NCBI GenBank assembly: GCA_030650525.1
Contig: JAUSDQ010000096.1
Coordinates: forward strand, 1-64,000
Direction of reading: 5' to 3'
Length of the DNA stretch: 64,000 bases
DNA from: Sulfuricaulis sp.
GTDB taxonomy: Bacteria; Pseudomonadota; Gammaproteobacteria; Acidiferrobacterales; Sulfurifustaceae
Shown here: positions 32,637-41,002 of the stretch, piece after piece
Position numbering within the stretch: position 1 is the stretch's first letter
How the letters are laid out: every line of letters begins with the position of its first letter
Notes under the pieces: model-generated
Seen by the model: only the letters and a program-made list of their open reading frames with translations
Databases searched by the model: none
Told to the model about the DNA's origin: nothing
Made by a program: the position numbers and the translations under genes

Positions 32637-33766
32637 AGCAGCTCCGCCAGGCGGGCGCCGTGCGCGTCGCAGTCACCGAACATCTGGTCCAGCACATGGA
32701 TGCGGCGCAAGTAATGCCCCACCGCGTATTCCTCCGTCACGCCGATGCCGCCGTGGAGCTGGATGGCCGCTTGGCACAGTGTGCGAGCGTGGCGACCGAT
32801 CACCAGCTTGGCGCGATGCAGGTCGGCGCCCGAGTCCTCGGCATCGGGCCGGTCCGCCGCCATGGCAGCGGCGATCGCCATGCTGCGGCTGACCTCCAGG
32901 CTGACCAGCATTTCGGCGGCGCGGTGGCGCAACGCCTGGTTCTCGCCAATGAATCGGCCAAACTGCTGGCGTGTGTTCAGGTAGTTCACGGCCAGTGCAT
33001 AGGCCGCCTCCATGGCACCCACCATGTCGGCGCAAACAGCGGCGATACCCACGGCCAGCGTGCCTTCGATCGCTGCCCGTGCCTTGGCGGAATCGCCTGG
33101 GTCGCCCAGCGGCAAGGCCGCCACATTCTGCAAGCGCAATTCACCCGCCGGCGTGTCGTCGTACAAGCGGTGGCTGCGCAATTGCAGACCGCTTGCCCGC
33201 GCGTCGACGAGAAACAGGGCGCGCCCCTCGCGGTCGCCCGGCGCCCCGGACACCCGCGCGCTGACCACATGGTGCTGGGCCGCGGCGGCATGCAGCACGT
33301 TGAGCTTGGCGCCGTCAAGCACCCAGCCGCTCTCCTGCGCCGTGGCCTTGGTTTCCAGCCAGTACGGCGCGTGGCGGGCCCCGGCTTCGTCGTGCGCCCA
33401 GGCCAGCAGTGTTTCGCCCACCGCCAGCGACGGCAAAATGCGCTGCTGGGTTGCGTCATCCGCAGCCAGCCTGAGCGCCGTGGCGCCGAGCACGCTGGAG
33501 GCGAGGAACGGCTCCAGCAAGAGGGCGCGACCGAATTCCTGCATCACGGGCATCAGGTCGACGGCGCCGCCGCCAAAGCCGCCATGCGCCGGGGCGATCG
33601 GTAGCGCGGTGATGCCCAATGCGACCAGTTGCCGCCACACGGCGGGGCTGTGGCCCTCGGCGCTGGCCGCGATGGCGCGTCGCTGCTCGAAGCCGTAGTG
33701 GTCCGCCAGCAAGCGAGCCACGCTGTCGCGCAGCGCGCGTTGCTCTTCATTCAGTTCGAAGTTCAT
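32633..33766 (-). CDS. Two-subunit acyl-CoA dehydrogenase, FadE27-like subunit
   Basis: 377 residues. The ACAD fold is recognisable (MNFELNEEQRALRDSVARLL, QFGRFIGENQALRH, QLHGGIGVTEEYAVGHYLRR), but a catalytic base is missing at both usual places, as in FadE27-type subunits. In mycobacterial steroid side-chain degradation such a subunit forms an alpha2beta2 enzyme with a FadE26-type partner and shares FAD sites. The partner gene at 33779 lies 12 bases upstream. A near copy of the whole pair is at 58515-60822, with identical protein lengths. Confidence 0.88.
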   Translation of the reverse strand: MNFELNEEQRALRDSVARLLADHYGFEQRRAIAASAEGHSPAVWRQLVALGITALPIAPAHGGFGGGAVDLMPVMQEFGRALLLEPFLASSVLGATALRLAADDATQQRILPSLAVGETLLAWAHDEAGARHAPYWLETKATAQESGWVLDGAKLNVLHAAAAQHHVVSARVSGAPGDREGRALFLVDARASGLQLRSHRLYDDTPAGELRLQNVAALPLGDPGDSAKARAAIEGTLAVGIAAVCADMVGAMEAAYALAVNYLNTRQQFGRFIGENQALRHRAAEMLVSLEVSRSMAIAAAMAADRPDAEDSGADLHRAKLVIGRHARTLCQAAIQLHGGIGVTEEYAVGHYLRRIHVLDQMFGDCDAHGARLAELL

Positions 33767-33778
33767 GTTCTCTCCTTG

Positions 33779-34939
33779 TTAGCCAACGATGGCCTTGGCC
33801 AGGATGTCTTTTTGCACCTCGGTGGTTCCACCGTAGATGCTGGCGGCGCGTGAGTGGAAATAGCGCGCCGTCAGCGGGCCGTGGGTCCGGTCGTCGCCGG
33901 ATCGCAATTCCAGCCCTTGCGGCCCCGCCAGGCGCGCCAGCAGCGCGGCGATGTCCTGCTGCAGTTCCGTGCCCTTGATCTTGAGTACCGACGCGAAGGC
34001 CGGTAGCGCCTGCTGCGCGCTGTCGGTGAGAAGGAAGCGCCAGTTCGTCAGCTCCAGCGCGCGCAGTTCCGCGTCGAGCACGGCCAGCTCGCCGCGCAGC
34101 TTGGGATCTTCGATGAGGGGCTTGCCCCCCTGCGTGTAGCGCGTTGCCAGCTCGCGTGCGTAGCCCAGGCGTTCACGGCACAGGCCGACATTGGCGATGC
34201 CGGTGCGTTCGTTGCCCAGCAGAAACTTGGCGCAGGACCAACCTTTGTTCTCCTCGCCCACGAGGTTCTCAACCGGTACCCGCACGTCGTCGAAGAACAC
34301 CTCATTGAGGATGTGGTCATGATCAATGGAGCGGATCGGGCGGATGGTGATGCCTGGTGTCTTCAAGTCGATCAGCAGGAAAGAAATGCCTTCCTGCTTG
34401 CGTGCCTCGGTGCTGGTGCGCACCAGGGCGAAGACCCAATCTGACTGGTGTGCGTTGGATGTCCAGATTTTCTGACCGTTGACGACGTAGTGGTTGCCCT
34501 CGCGCTTGGCCGCGGTGCGCAGCGCAGCCAGGTCCGAGCCAGCGCCTGGCTCGGAGAAACCCTGGCAGAACCAGAGGTCCAGGTTGACCAGCTTGGGCAG
34601 GAAGTAGTCGCGCTGCGCCGGGGTTCCGAATTTCATCAGCACCGGGCCGAGCAGGACGACGTTCATCAACTGCGGCAAGGGCGCGGATGCCCGGTACATC
34701 TCGTCGAGCAAGATGAGTCGCTCCATCTGTCCGAGCTCCGCGCCCCCGAACTCCCGTGGCCAGCTCGGCGCCGCCCAGCCCCGCTCGTTCAGAATGCGCT
34801 GCCAGGTAACGATGTCCTGCTTGGTTGGAGGATAGCCCAGTCGCAGCCGTTCCTGGATGCTGGCCGGCAGCCTGGTCTGGATGAAAGCGCGCACCTCGTC
34901 GCGGAAGGCGTGCTGTTCAGGGCTTAGTTCGAAGTCCAT
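33779..34939 (-). CDS. Two-subunit acyl-CoA dehydrogenase, FadE26-like subunit
   Basis: 386 residues and first gene of the operon. GFSEPGAGSDLAALRT and NGQKIWTSNAH are the flavin loop signatures. The C-terminal motif is YGGTTEVQKDILAK with Gly where medium-chain enzymes have Glu. LLGNERTGIAN places a Glu on the helix used as base by FadE26-type subunits. Substrates of such heteromers are usually bulky acyl-CoAs, for example steroid or isoprenoid side chains. AAAGGAAA stands before the ATG. An operator lies 57 bp upstream in the gap shared with the SDR at 35084. Confidence 0.9.
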   Translation of the reverse strand: MDFELSPEQHAFRDEVRAFIQTRLPASIQERLRLGYPPTKQDIVTWQRILNERGWAAPSWPREFGGAELGQMERLILLDEMYRASAPLPQLMNVVLLGPVLMKFGTPAQRDYFLPKLVNLDLWFCQGFSEPGAGSDLAALRTAAKREGNHYVVNGQKIWTSNAHQSDWVFALVRTSTEARKQEGISFLLIDLKTPGITIRPIRSIDHDHILNEVFFDDVRVPVENLVGEENKGWSCAKFLLGNERTGIANVGLCRERLGYARELATRYTQGGKPLIEDPKLRGELAVLDAELRALELTNWRFLLTDSAQQALPAFASVLKIKGTELQQDIAALLARLAGPQGLELRSGDDRTHGPLTARYFHSRAASIYGGTTEVQKDILAKAIVG

Positions 34940-34995
34940 CTGATTTCCTTTTGCTGGGTAATTGGATGCGTGACCACTCAGTGTAATCTAGGTAA

Positions 34996-35006
34996 AGGTT
35001 GAACCA
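34996..35006. promoter_or_regulatory. Operator between divergent genes
   Basis: AGGTTGAACCA differs from the consensus by its first base. It lies 57 bp before the ACAD start. The equivalent site of the duplicate ACAD pair (60878) is 56 bp before its start, so position is conserved though the flanking sequence is not. Confidence 0.55.
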
Positions 35007-35083
35007 ATTTAGTGTATGCTAAAGGCTAGAGCACGCTGGACCCGCGTGATCGTTTAGCACCGTCAACAAGGACCCGCCCGAAC

Positions 35084-36055
35084 ATGAGAACCCCACAGCG
35101 TCCGCTTCCCTCGGGTTTCGGCCATGCCTCCACCGCTGACGAGGTCCTGACCGGACGCAATCTTCTTGGTCGCGTCGCCATCGTGACCGGCGGTGGCGCC
35201 GGTCTGGGCCGCGAGGCGGTACGCGCCCTGTCCCGTGCCGGCGCCACGGTCATTGCCGCCGTGCGAAACCCCGCGCTGGCGCTCGCCGCCCTGGAAGGCC
35301 TGCCGCGCGTGACCGTGGAAGCGCTCGATCTGGAGCACGCCGAATCCATCGATGCCTTCGCCCGGCGCATCATCGCCTCGGGGCAGGCGGTTCACCTGTT
35401 GCTCAATAACGCGGGCGTGATGGCCGCGCCGCTGAGGCGCACCGCGAAGGGTCACGAGGTGCAGTTCGCGGTCAACCACCTCGGGCACTTTCGCCTCACG
35501 GCCGGCCTGTGGCCCGCATTGAAGCAGGCGGGCGGCGCGCGCGTGGTCAGCATGTCCTCGGGGGCGCATCGCGCCAGCCCGGTGGATTTCGACGATCCGC
35601 ATTTCGAGCGCCGGCCCTATGACAAGTGGAAAGCCTACGGCCAGTCCAAGACTGCCAACGCGCTGTTCGCGCTTGGGCTGGACATGCGCGCGGCGGCGCA
35701 TGGCGTGCGTGCGTTCTCCTCTCATCCAGGCAGCATCTTCACCGATCTGAGTCGCCATCTGTCCGAGGCCGAACTCAATGCCATGCGCAAACCCGACGCC
35801 AACGGGCAGCCCACGACGGCGGTGTACAAAACGGTGGCGCAAGGTGCTGCTACCGGCGTCTGGTGCTTAACCAGTGCGCAGCTTGACGGCATGGGCGGTG
35901 TGTACTGCGAGGACTGCGACATTGCCCAGGGCGTCGATGCCGACAAGAAGCTGCCGGGCGGGGTGCGCCCCTGGGCGAGCGATCCGACGGCGGCGGACCG
36001 CTTGTGGAGACTCAGTGAACAATTGACCGGCGTGAACTTCGCCCTATCGAGCTAG
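35084..36055 (+). CDS. Short-chain dehydrogenase, retinol dehydrogenase-like
   Basis: Longer SDR of 323 residues. TGGGAGLG (35-42) binds the nucleotide, LLNNAGVMA and FAVNHLGHF are typical of the WWOX/retinol dehydrogenase branch, and SMSSGAH with YGQSKTANALF gives Ser, Tyr and Lys. Members oxidise or reduce hydrophobic alcohols and ketones, which fits a lipid or terpenoid type substrate. It is transcribed divergently from the two-subunit ACAD operon across a shared operator. The roughly 25-residue lead before the Rossmann motif is part of the branch. Confidence 0.87.
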   Translation: MRTPQRPLPSGFGHASTADEVLTGRNLLGRVAIVTGGGAGLGREAVRALSRAGATVIAAVRNPALALAALEGLPRVTVEALDLEHAESIDAFARRIIASGQAVHLLLNNAGVMAAPLRRTAKGHEVQFAVNHLGHFRLTAGLWPALKQAGGARVVSMSSGAHRASPVDFDDPHFERRPYDKWKAYGQSKTANALFALGLDMRAAAHGVRAFSSHPGSIFTDLSRHLSEAELNAMRKPDANGQPTTAVYKTVAQGAATGVWCLTSAQLDGMGGVYCEDCDIAQGVDADKKLPGGVRPWASDPTAADRLWRLSEQLTGVNFALSS

Positions 36056-36281
36056 GCGAATCAAGGTCTTGGTGGGCACGGGTGCGGTCGGCCAGGCCGA
36101 TCAATCAAGCCGACAGATTCAGGTGGATCAACACATTGGGTCACGGCGCATCTGCCTTGATGCGGGCACATTACAACTCGTTGACGACGTTCAATCCGAG
36201 CAAGTTGATTGCCCGATTGATTTCCAGGGTTGAGCCCTTTTTTCTGACCAGGTCTGGCGATCTCTTTTGACCCACTTGTTA
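36056..36281. other. Intergenic sequence, no gene supported
   Basis: First part of a 338-bp gap between two plus-strand dehydrogenase genes. A 62-codon frame at 36082-36270 has no ribosome binding site or motif. I see nothing else here. Confidence 0.4.
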
Positions 36282-36322
36282 TGGTTAAGCCTATTGACTT
36301 ATTTGCTGAGCCATGGGATAAA
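36282..36322 (+). promoter_or_regulatory. Promoter with degenerate operator upstream
   Basis: TGGTTAAGCCT (36282-36292, two mismatches) precedes TTGACT (36294-36299), and GATAAA (36317-36322) lies 17 bases on. The operator-like site touches the -35, as at 14020. The unit reads toward the SDR at 36394. Confidence 0.4.
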
Positions 36323-36393
36323 TAACGCATGAGCATGCGTGACCTGTCCGGATCTTTTCGGCTTGATTCACCAACCACTGAGGATAAAGCAAG

Positions 36394-37161
36394 ATGGAGT
36401 ATTCACGGTCAATTGCGGGCGAAGTTGCGCTCGTCACGGGCGCGGCCAGCGGGATGGGGCGCGCGACGGCCCTCTTGTTTGGCAGCGAAGGCGCGCATGT
36501 CGCCGTCACCGACCGGGATGAAGCCGGCGCCCGGGCGGTGGCGGACGAGATCATCGCCGCCGGCGGCAGCGCGCGGGCCTGGGGTTTCGACGTCGCCGAC
36601 GCGGCACAGATCGAGTCGGTGGTTAAAGCGGTGGCCGAGTGCTTCGGCGGCCTGGACATCGTGGTCAACAATGCTGGCGTCGGGGGCTTCCGTGCCATCG
36701 ACGACCCCGACTATGACACCACTTGGCAGCGGCTGCATGCGGTGCTGGTGACTTCGCATCAGCGAATTATTCGGGCCGCGCTGCCGCATCTGCGGCGCTC
36801 CAAGGCGCCGCGCGTTGTGAATATCGCCTCCACAGAGGCGCTGGGCGCGACCTCGTTGAACAGCATCTATGCGGCCGCCAAGGCCGGCGTCACCGGGCTG
36901 ACGCGCGCGCTCGCGGTCGAGCTGGGTCGTGACGGCATCACGGTCAATTGCATCTGCCCGGGCCCGATCTCAACCGCCATGACGAGCCGCATTTCAGATC
37001 AGGACCGCGAGGTCTACGCCAAACGCCGCACCGCCCTGCGCCGCTATGGCGAACCGGAAGAGGTGGCCCACATGACGCTCAGCCTGTGTCTGCCCGCCGC
37101 GTCCTTTATCACCGGTGTCACGATTCCGGTCGATGGCGGCCTGATGGCGCGCAATGCCTGA
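36394..37161 (+). CDS. Short-chain dehydrogenase/reductase
   Basis: Classical SDR of 255 residues. TGAASGMG (15-22), NNAG (92-95), Ser146, Tyr159 and Lys163 (YAAAK) are all present, and CPGPIST and PVDGGLM close the fold. It probably acts as a hydroxyacyl-CoA or alcohol dehydrogenase. Asp40 at the end of the second strand (VAVTDRD) favours NAD over NADP. It has its own promoter with a weak operator and is followed after 130 bases by the SMP-30 gene. Confidence 0.87.
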   Translation: MEYSRSIAGEVALVTGAASGMGRATALLFGSEGAHVAVTDRDEAGARAVADEIIAAGGSARAWGFDVADAAQIESVVKAVAECFGGLDIVVNNAGVGGFRAIDDPDYDTTWQRLHAVLVTSHQRIIRAALPHLRRSKAPRVVNIASTEALGATSLNSIYAAAKAGVTGLTRALAVELGRDGITVNCICPGPISTAMTSRISDQDREVYAKRRTALRRYGEPEEVAHMTLSLCLPAASFITGVTIPVDGGLMARNA

Positions 37162-37291
37162 GCTGATGCACGCCGGGCAGGCGGTGGTCGCGGGGATTGA
37201 AGGGTCAATGCTGCTCTCTGCGCGCGGTCGAAGGGTGCATAGGTTTCATTGATCGCGTCGCGTGCAGGCGCTGCAACCAGGAGAAAAAGTG

Positions 37292-38245
37292 ATGGCGGAA
37301 ATGATGGATATCGTGTGTGAGGGTTTGCGCTTTCCCGAGGGGCCGGTGGCGCTGGCGGATGGGTCGGTGTTGCTGGTGGAGGTGGCGGCCGGGCTGGTGT
37401 CGCGTGTGTTCCCGGACGGGCGCAAAGTCGTGGTGGCGCGACCGGGGGGCGGGCCCAACGGGCTGGCCATAGGTCCCGACGGCGCGGCCTATCTGTGCAA
37501 CAACGGCGGCATGATGTGGCACACCACGCCCGAGGGCGGCCTGATGCCGGGCATGCAGCCAGCCGATTATTCGGGCGGGCGTATCGAGCGCATCGATCTG
37601 CGGACCGGCCAAGTGCGGGTGCTCTACACCCAAGGGCCGAACGGCCCCTTGCGCGGACCGAACGACATCGTGTTTGATGCGGCTGGCGGCTTCTGGTTCA
37701 CCGACATGGGCAAGCAACGTCCGAACGAGATGGACCCGGGCGCCGTTTACTACGCGAAGATCGACGGCAGCGAGATCCGTGAGCTCATTTCCCCCATGAT
37801 TACGCCAAACGGCATTGGTCTGTCGCCGGCGGGTGACAAGCTCTATGTGGCGGAATCGGGTCCGGCACGGGTCTGGGCCTTCGATCTCGAGGGTCCGGGC
37901 CAGGTCGTGCCGGGAAGTGTCGCCGGGCGGCACGGCGGCACACGGTTGGCGCGTCTGACCGACGGCCAGATGCTGGATTCGCTGGCGGTTGACGCCGCCG
38001 GCAATGTTTGTGTGGCCACGCTGCACCACGGCGGCATCACCGTGGTCGCGCCGGACGGACGTTCGGTCGAGCACATTGCGATGCCCGACAGCCTGACCAC
38101 CAATATTTGCTTTGGCGGCGCCGACATGAAGACCGCCTACATCACGCTGTCGCTCACGGGCCGGCTGGCCAGGGTGGCGTGGGCGCAACCCGGCCTCAAG
38201 CTTCATTGGAGCGACAAGGCCGTACCGTCCAACGTGAGTGCTTGA
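37292..38245 (+). CDS. SMP-30/gluconolactonase-like hydrolase
   Basis: Six-bladed propeller of 317 residues. FPEGPV supplies the metal Glu, RGPNDIVFD the Asn/Asp pair and MLDSLAVDAAGN the second Asp expected for the calcium/zinc site of SMP-30 lactonases; GFWFTDMG is a blade motif. It should open a lactone. I chose the ATG at 37292, which has AGGAG eight bases upstream. It is the first gene of a plus-strand run with an Old Yellow Enzyme-like gene, a broken receptor gene, a metallo-beta-lactamase-fold gene and an iron alcohol dehydrogenase. Lactone opening to a hydroxy acid fits the 4-hydroxyacyl-CoA enzymes nearby. Confidence 0.85.
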   Translation: MAEMMDIVCEGLRFPEGPVALADGSVLLVEVAAGLVSRVFPDGRKVVVARPGGGPNGLAIGPDGAAYLCNNGGMMWHTTPEGGLMPGMQPADYSGGRIERIDLRTGQVRVLYTQGPNGPLRGPNDIVFDAAGGFWFTDMGKQRPNEMDPGAVYYAKIDGSEIRELISPMITPNGIGLSPAGDKLYVAESGPARVWAFDLEGPGQVVPGSVAGRHGGTRLARLTDGQMLDSLAVDAAGNVCVATLHHGGITVVAPDGRSVEHIAMPDSLTTNICFGGADMKTAYITLSLTGRLARVAWAQPGLKLHWSDKAVPSNVSA

Positions 38246-38256
38246 GGAGCCCAACC

Positions 38257-39489
38257 GTGATCGAATCCGCGCTCACACTGCCCTGCGGCGCGGTGCTGCC
38301 CAACCGCCTGGCCAAAGCGGCCCTGACCGAAGGTCTGGCCGACGCCCACAACCGTGCCACCGAGCGCCACTGCCGCTTGTACCGGCGCTGGGCGCAGGGT
38401 GGGGCCGGGCTGCTCATCACTGGCAATGTGCAAGTGGACCGCCGCTACCTGGAGCGGCCGGGCAATGTTGTGATCGATGGCAACGGTGGCCTGGACGCCT
38501 TGCGCGCCTATGCCGCCGCCGGCTTGGGGCCCGGCCTGAACCACCTCTGGATGCAGATCAATCACCCGGGGCGCCAGGCCCCGGCATTTGTCAGCCCGGT
38601 GGCGCTGGCGCCCTCGGCCGTCGCGCTCAACCGTCCCGGCTTTGCGCGCCCACAGCCCATGACAGAAGCGGACATTCAGGATGTGATTGCGCGTTTTACA
38701 CGCGTGGCGCGCATCGCCCGCGACACCGGTTTCACCGGCGTGCAAGTGCATGCCGCGCATGGCTACCTGATCTCGCAGTTCCTCAATCCACTGGCCAACC
38801 GGCGCGAGGATGCCTGGGGCGGCGCGCTGGAAAACCGGGCCCGGCTGTTGCGCGCCATCGTGCAATCGGTGCGCACCGCCGTGGGCGCCGACTTCCCGGT
38901 GTCGGTGAAGCTCAATTCATCGGACTTTCAGCAAGGCGGCTTTTCGCCCGAGGAGTGCCTGCAGGTCGTGCGCTGGCTGCGCCAGGATGGGGTCGATCTG
39001 CTTGAACTTTCTGGCGGCACCTACGAGCAGGCGAGCATGCTTGGGGTGACCCAAGGCGACAGCACACTGCGCCGCGAGGCCTACTTCCTGGAGCAAGCCG
39101 CGTTGCTGCGTCCGGCCTTCCCTGGACCGCTGATGGTCACCGGCGGCTTTCGCTCGCGCGCCGCTATGACGGCGGCCCTCGAAGGCGCCGCCATGGACGT
39201 GGTGGGACTGGGCCGGCCGTTGATCAACGCGCCCGAGTCGGCCGCTGCGTTGCTGAGCGGTGAAATCAGGGAGTTGCCCTCCCACGAGCGCAAGTTCATT
39301 CAGGAAGATGCCGGCCCGCAAAGCCGCGGTGGCAAGCCGCTGAGTGCCTTAATGCAGAGCTGGTACGTGATGCAGTTGCTGCAAATGGGGGATGGCTTGG
39401 AGCCCGACCTCGCCATGGACCTGCAGGACGCTCATGGCCGTTACGTCGCAAACGAGATGGCCACCGCCGCAGCGCTTGTTCGTGACTGA
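38257..39489 (+). CDS. NADH:flavin oxidoreductase, Old Yellow Enzyme family
   Basis: FMN TIM-barrel protein of 410 residues. It starts with GTG at 38257, which has GAGGAG seven bases upstream and lies 11 bases after the preceding stop. VHAAHGYLISQFLNP is the substrate-binding HAAHGY motif, NHPGRQ and RREDAWGG are family blocks, and GLGRPLINAP is the phosphate site. The length suits the single-domain branch without the iron-sulphur and second FAD domains of dienoyl-CoA reductase. Reduction of an activated C=C bond is expected. Confidence 0.88.
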   Translation: MIESALTLPCGAVLPNRLAKAALTEGLADAHNRATERHCRLYRRWAQGGAGLLITGNVQVDRRYLERPGNVVIDGNGGLDALRAYAAAGLGPGLNHLWMQINHPGRQAPAFVSPVALAPSAVALNRPGFARPQPMTEADIQDVIARFTRVARIARDTGFTGVQVHAAHGYLISQFLNPLANRREDAWGGALENRARLLRAIVQSVRTAVGADFPVSVKLNSSDFQQGGFSPEECLQVVRWLRQDGVDLLELSGGTYEQASMLGVTQGDSTLRREAYFLEQAALLRPAFPGPLMVTGGFRSRAAMTAALEGAAMDVVGLGRPLINAPESAAALLSGEIRELPSHERKFIQEDAGPQSRGGKPLSALMQSWYVMQLLQMGDGLEPDLAMDLQDAHGRYVANEMATAAALVRD

Positions 39490-39540
39490 CTTCGCCCGCC
39501 TGACTCACACCCTGAATCGCATTATCTTCAAGGATGCACC

Positions 39541-40040
39541 GTGAAAATTCGTTCCATCATTCCGGCGCTGCTGGTACAACGAACGCAACCCGGGCGCGAA
39601 TTGGTGTTCATCAACTACGCTATGGAGAACCCAGTTTGACCAATGAGAAGTTTCACCCCAATGTCGCGGGCTTTCCCGGCGTGCAATACACCGAATACAT
39701 GAAGAAGAACCACGACGAGGACTTCCATGCGGTGAGCATCATGAATACCGTGAGCCTGTTGCGCGGCGGGATCGTGGCGGCCAAGTCCACCGACTCGGTC
39801 GAGGTGGCGTTGGCGATGGAGGGCATGAAGTTTGCGAGCCTCGCTGGTGAAGTGGAGATGCGCGAGAGCGATCACCAAATCCAGCAGCCGCTCTTTGTGT
39901 CGACCTGGACCAAGGTCAACGGTAAGGACGTGAAGTACGCCCAGGAGAAGCCAATCTATGGCTGGAAGACCAACCAGAAAATCGATACCTATGTAGCGTC
40001 GCAGCCTACCTCCTGCGACATGAAGCGCCCTGCGCGCTGA
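39541..40040 (+). pseudogene. Branched-chain-type ABC binding protein remnant
   Basis: The gene keeps both ends but not the middle. VKIRSIIPALL from a GTG at 39541 is the start of a signal peptide. NERNPGRELVFINYAMENP (from about 39578) follows in another frame, matching NERNPGKEIIYLN of the receptor part at 9479. Then LTNEK jumps directly to FHPNVAGFPGVQYTEYMKK and continues intact to the end (HAVSIMNTVSLL, YGWKTNQKIDTYVASQPTSC). At least two internal deletions and a frame change near 39625 are needed. No permease or ATPase gene accompanies it. The following gene has its own ribosome binding site. Confidence 0.8.
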
Positions 40041-40066
40041 ACCACTTTATCAACAGGAGAGATGGC

Positions 40067-40975
40067 ATGGCGAATCTGATGTGGCAAGTCGGCGATATCA
40101 CCATCACCAAGGTGGTGGAGATGGAAATGGCCCATCCGAACGGCGGTGAAAAATCGGGATTGCCCGATGCCTGGCCGGAGGCGATCAAGCAAATTCCCTG
40201 GCTCATCCCCGACTTTGCGACCGAGGAAGGTCATTTGCGCATGGGCGTGCATGCGCTGCTCGTGCAGACGCCCGACACGCGGGTCATCGTGGACACCTGC
40301 GTGGGCAATGACAAGACGCGTGCCTTCGCGCGCTGGAACAAGCTCACTTCCAATTTTCTCGAACGTCTGGAGGACGCGGGCTGGCCGCGCGGCAGCGTGG
40401 ACGGCGTGCTCTGCACGCATCTTCACGTCGACCATGTCGGCTGGAACACCATGCTCGAAAACGGGCGCTGGGTGGCGACCTTTCCGAATGCGAAATATTA
40501 CATGGCGCGCCGCGAACTGGCGCATTGGTCGGACGAGATCGAGCGAACGACGGCCCGAGCGGCGGATTCGCAGTTCCGCAAGGACATGATGGATTTGCAG
40601 GCGACCTACCTGGATTCCGTCAAGCCCATCGTCGATGCCGGCCTGGCGACGCTGGTCGAAACCGATGCACAGATCGCGCCCGGAATCAGGCTCATCCCGA
40701 CTCCGGGCCATACGCCGGGCCATGTGAGTGTCGTCATCGAATCGAAGGGCGAACGCGCCATCATCACCGGCGACATGATGCACCACCCGTGTCAGATCGC
40801 GCGGCCGCAATGGTCGTCGGCCTTCGATACAGACCGCAATGCCTCTTGCGAGACCAGGAAGGCTTTTTTTGCGGAATTCGCCGATACCCAGACGCTCATC
40901 ATTGGAACGCATTTTGGTGGACCCACCGCGGGTTGGCTGGTGCGCGCCGGCGGCGAGTACCGGCTCCATGTCTGA
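40067..40975 (+). CDS. Metallo-beta-lactamase-fold hydrolase
   Basis: 302 residues. THLHVDHVGWN (117-127) is the zinc-binding HxHxDH motif, TPGHTPGHVS and TGDMMHHP supply further ligands, and GTHF the last His. The extended N-terminal region (EMAHPNGGEKSGLPDAW) is typical of lactonase or arylsulfatase-like members that hydrolyse lactones or esters. AGGAGAG is placed before the ATG. It lies between the broken receptor gene and the iron alcohol dehydrogenase. Together with the SMP-30 gene this gives two possible lactone or ester hydrolases in one operon. Confidence 0.86.
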   Translation: MANLMWQVGDITITKVVEMEMAHPNGGEKSGLPDAWPEAIKQIPWLIPDFATEEGHLRMGVHALLVQTPDTRVIVDTCVGNDKTRAFARWNKLTSNFLERLEDAGWPRGSVDGVLCTHLHVDHVGWNTMLENGRWVATFPNAKYYMARRELAHWSDEIERTTARAADSQFRKDMMDLQATYLDSVKPIVDAGLATLVETDAQIAPGIRLIPTPGHTPGHVSVVIESKGERAIITGDMMHHPCQIARPQWSSAFDTDRNASCETRKAFFAEFADTQTLIIGTHFGGPTAGWLVRAGGEYRLHV

Positions 40976-41002
40976 GTAAAGCTGTACCAAGAGAGTGAAC
41001 CG

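Noticed and set aside
9479-40040. Idea that the receptor parts at 9479 and 39541 are two halves of one gene split by a rearrangement.
   Set aside because: Both remnants contain the NERNPG to TNEK segment, so they overlap and must come from two paralogous genes.
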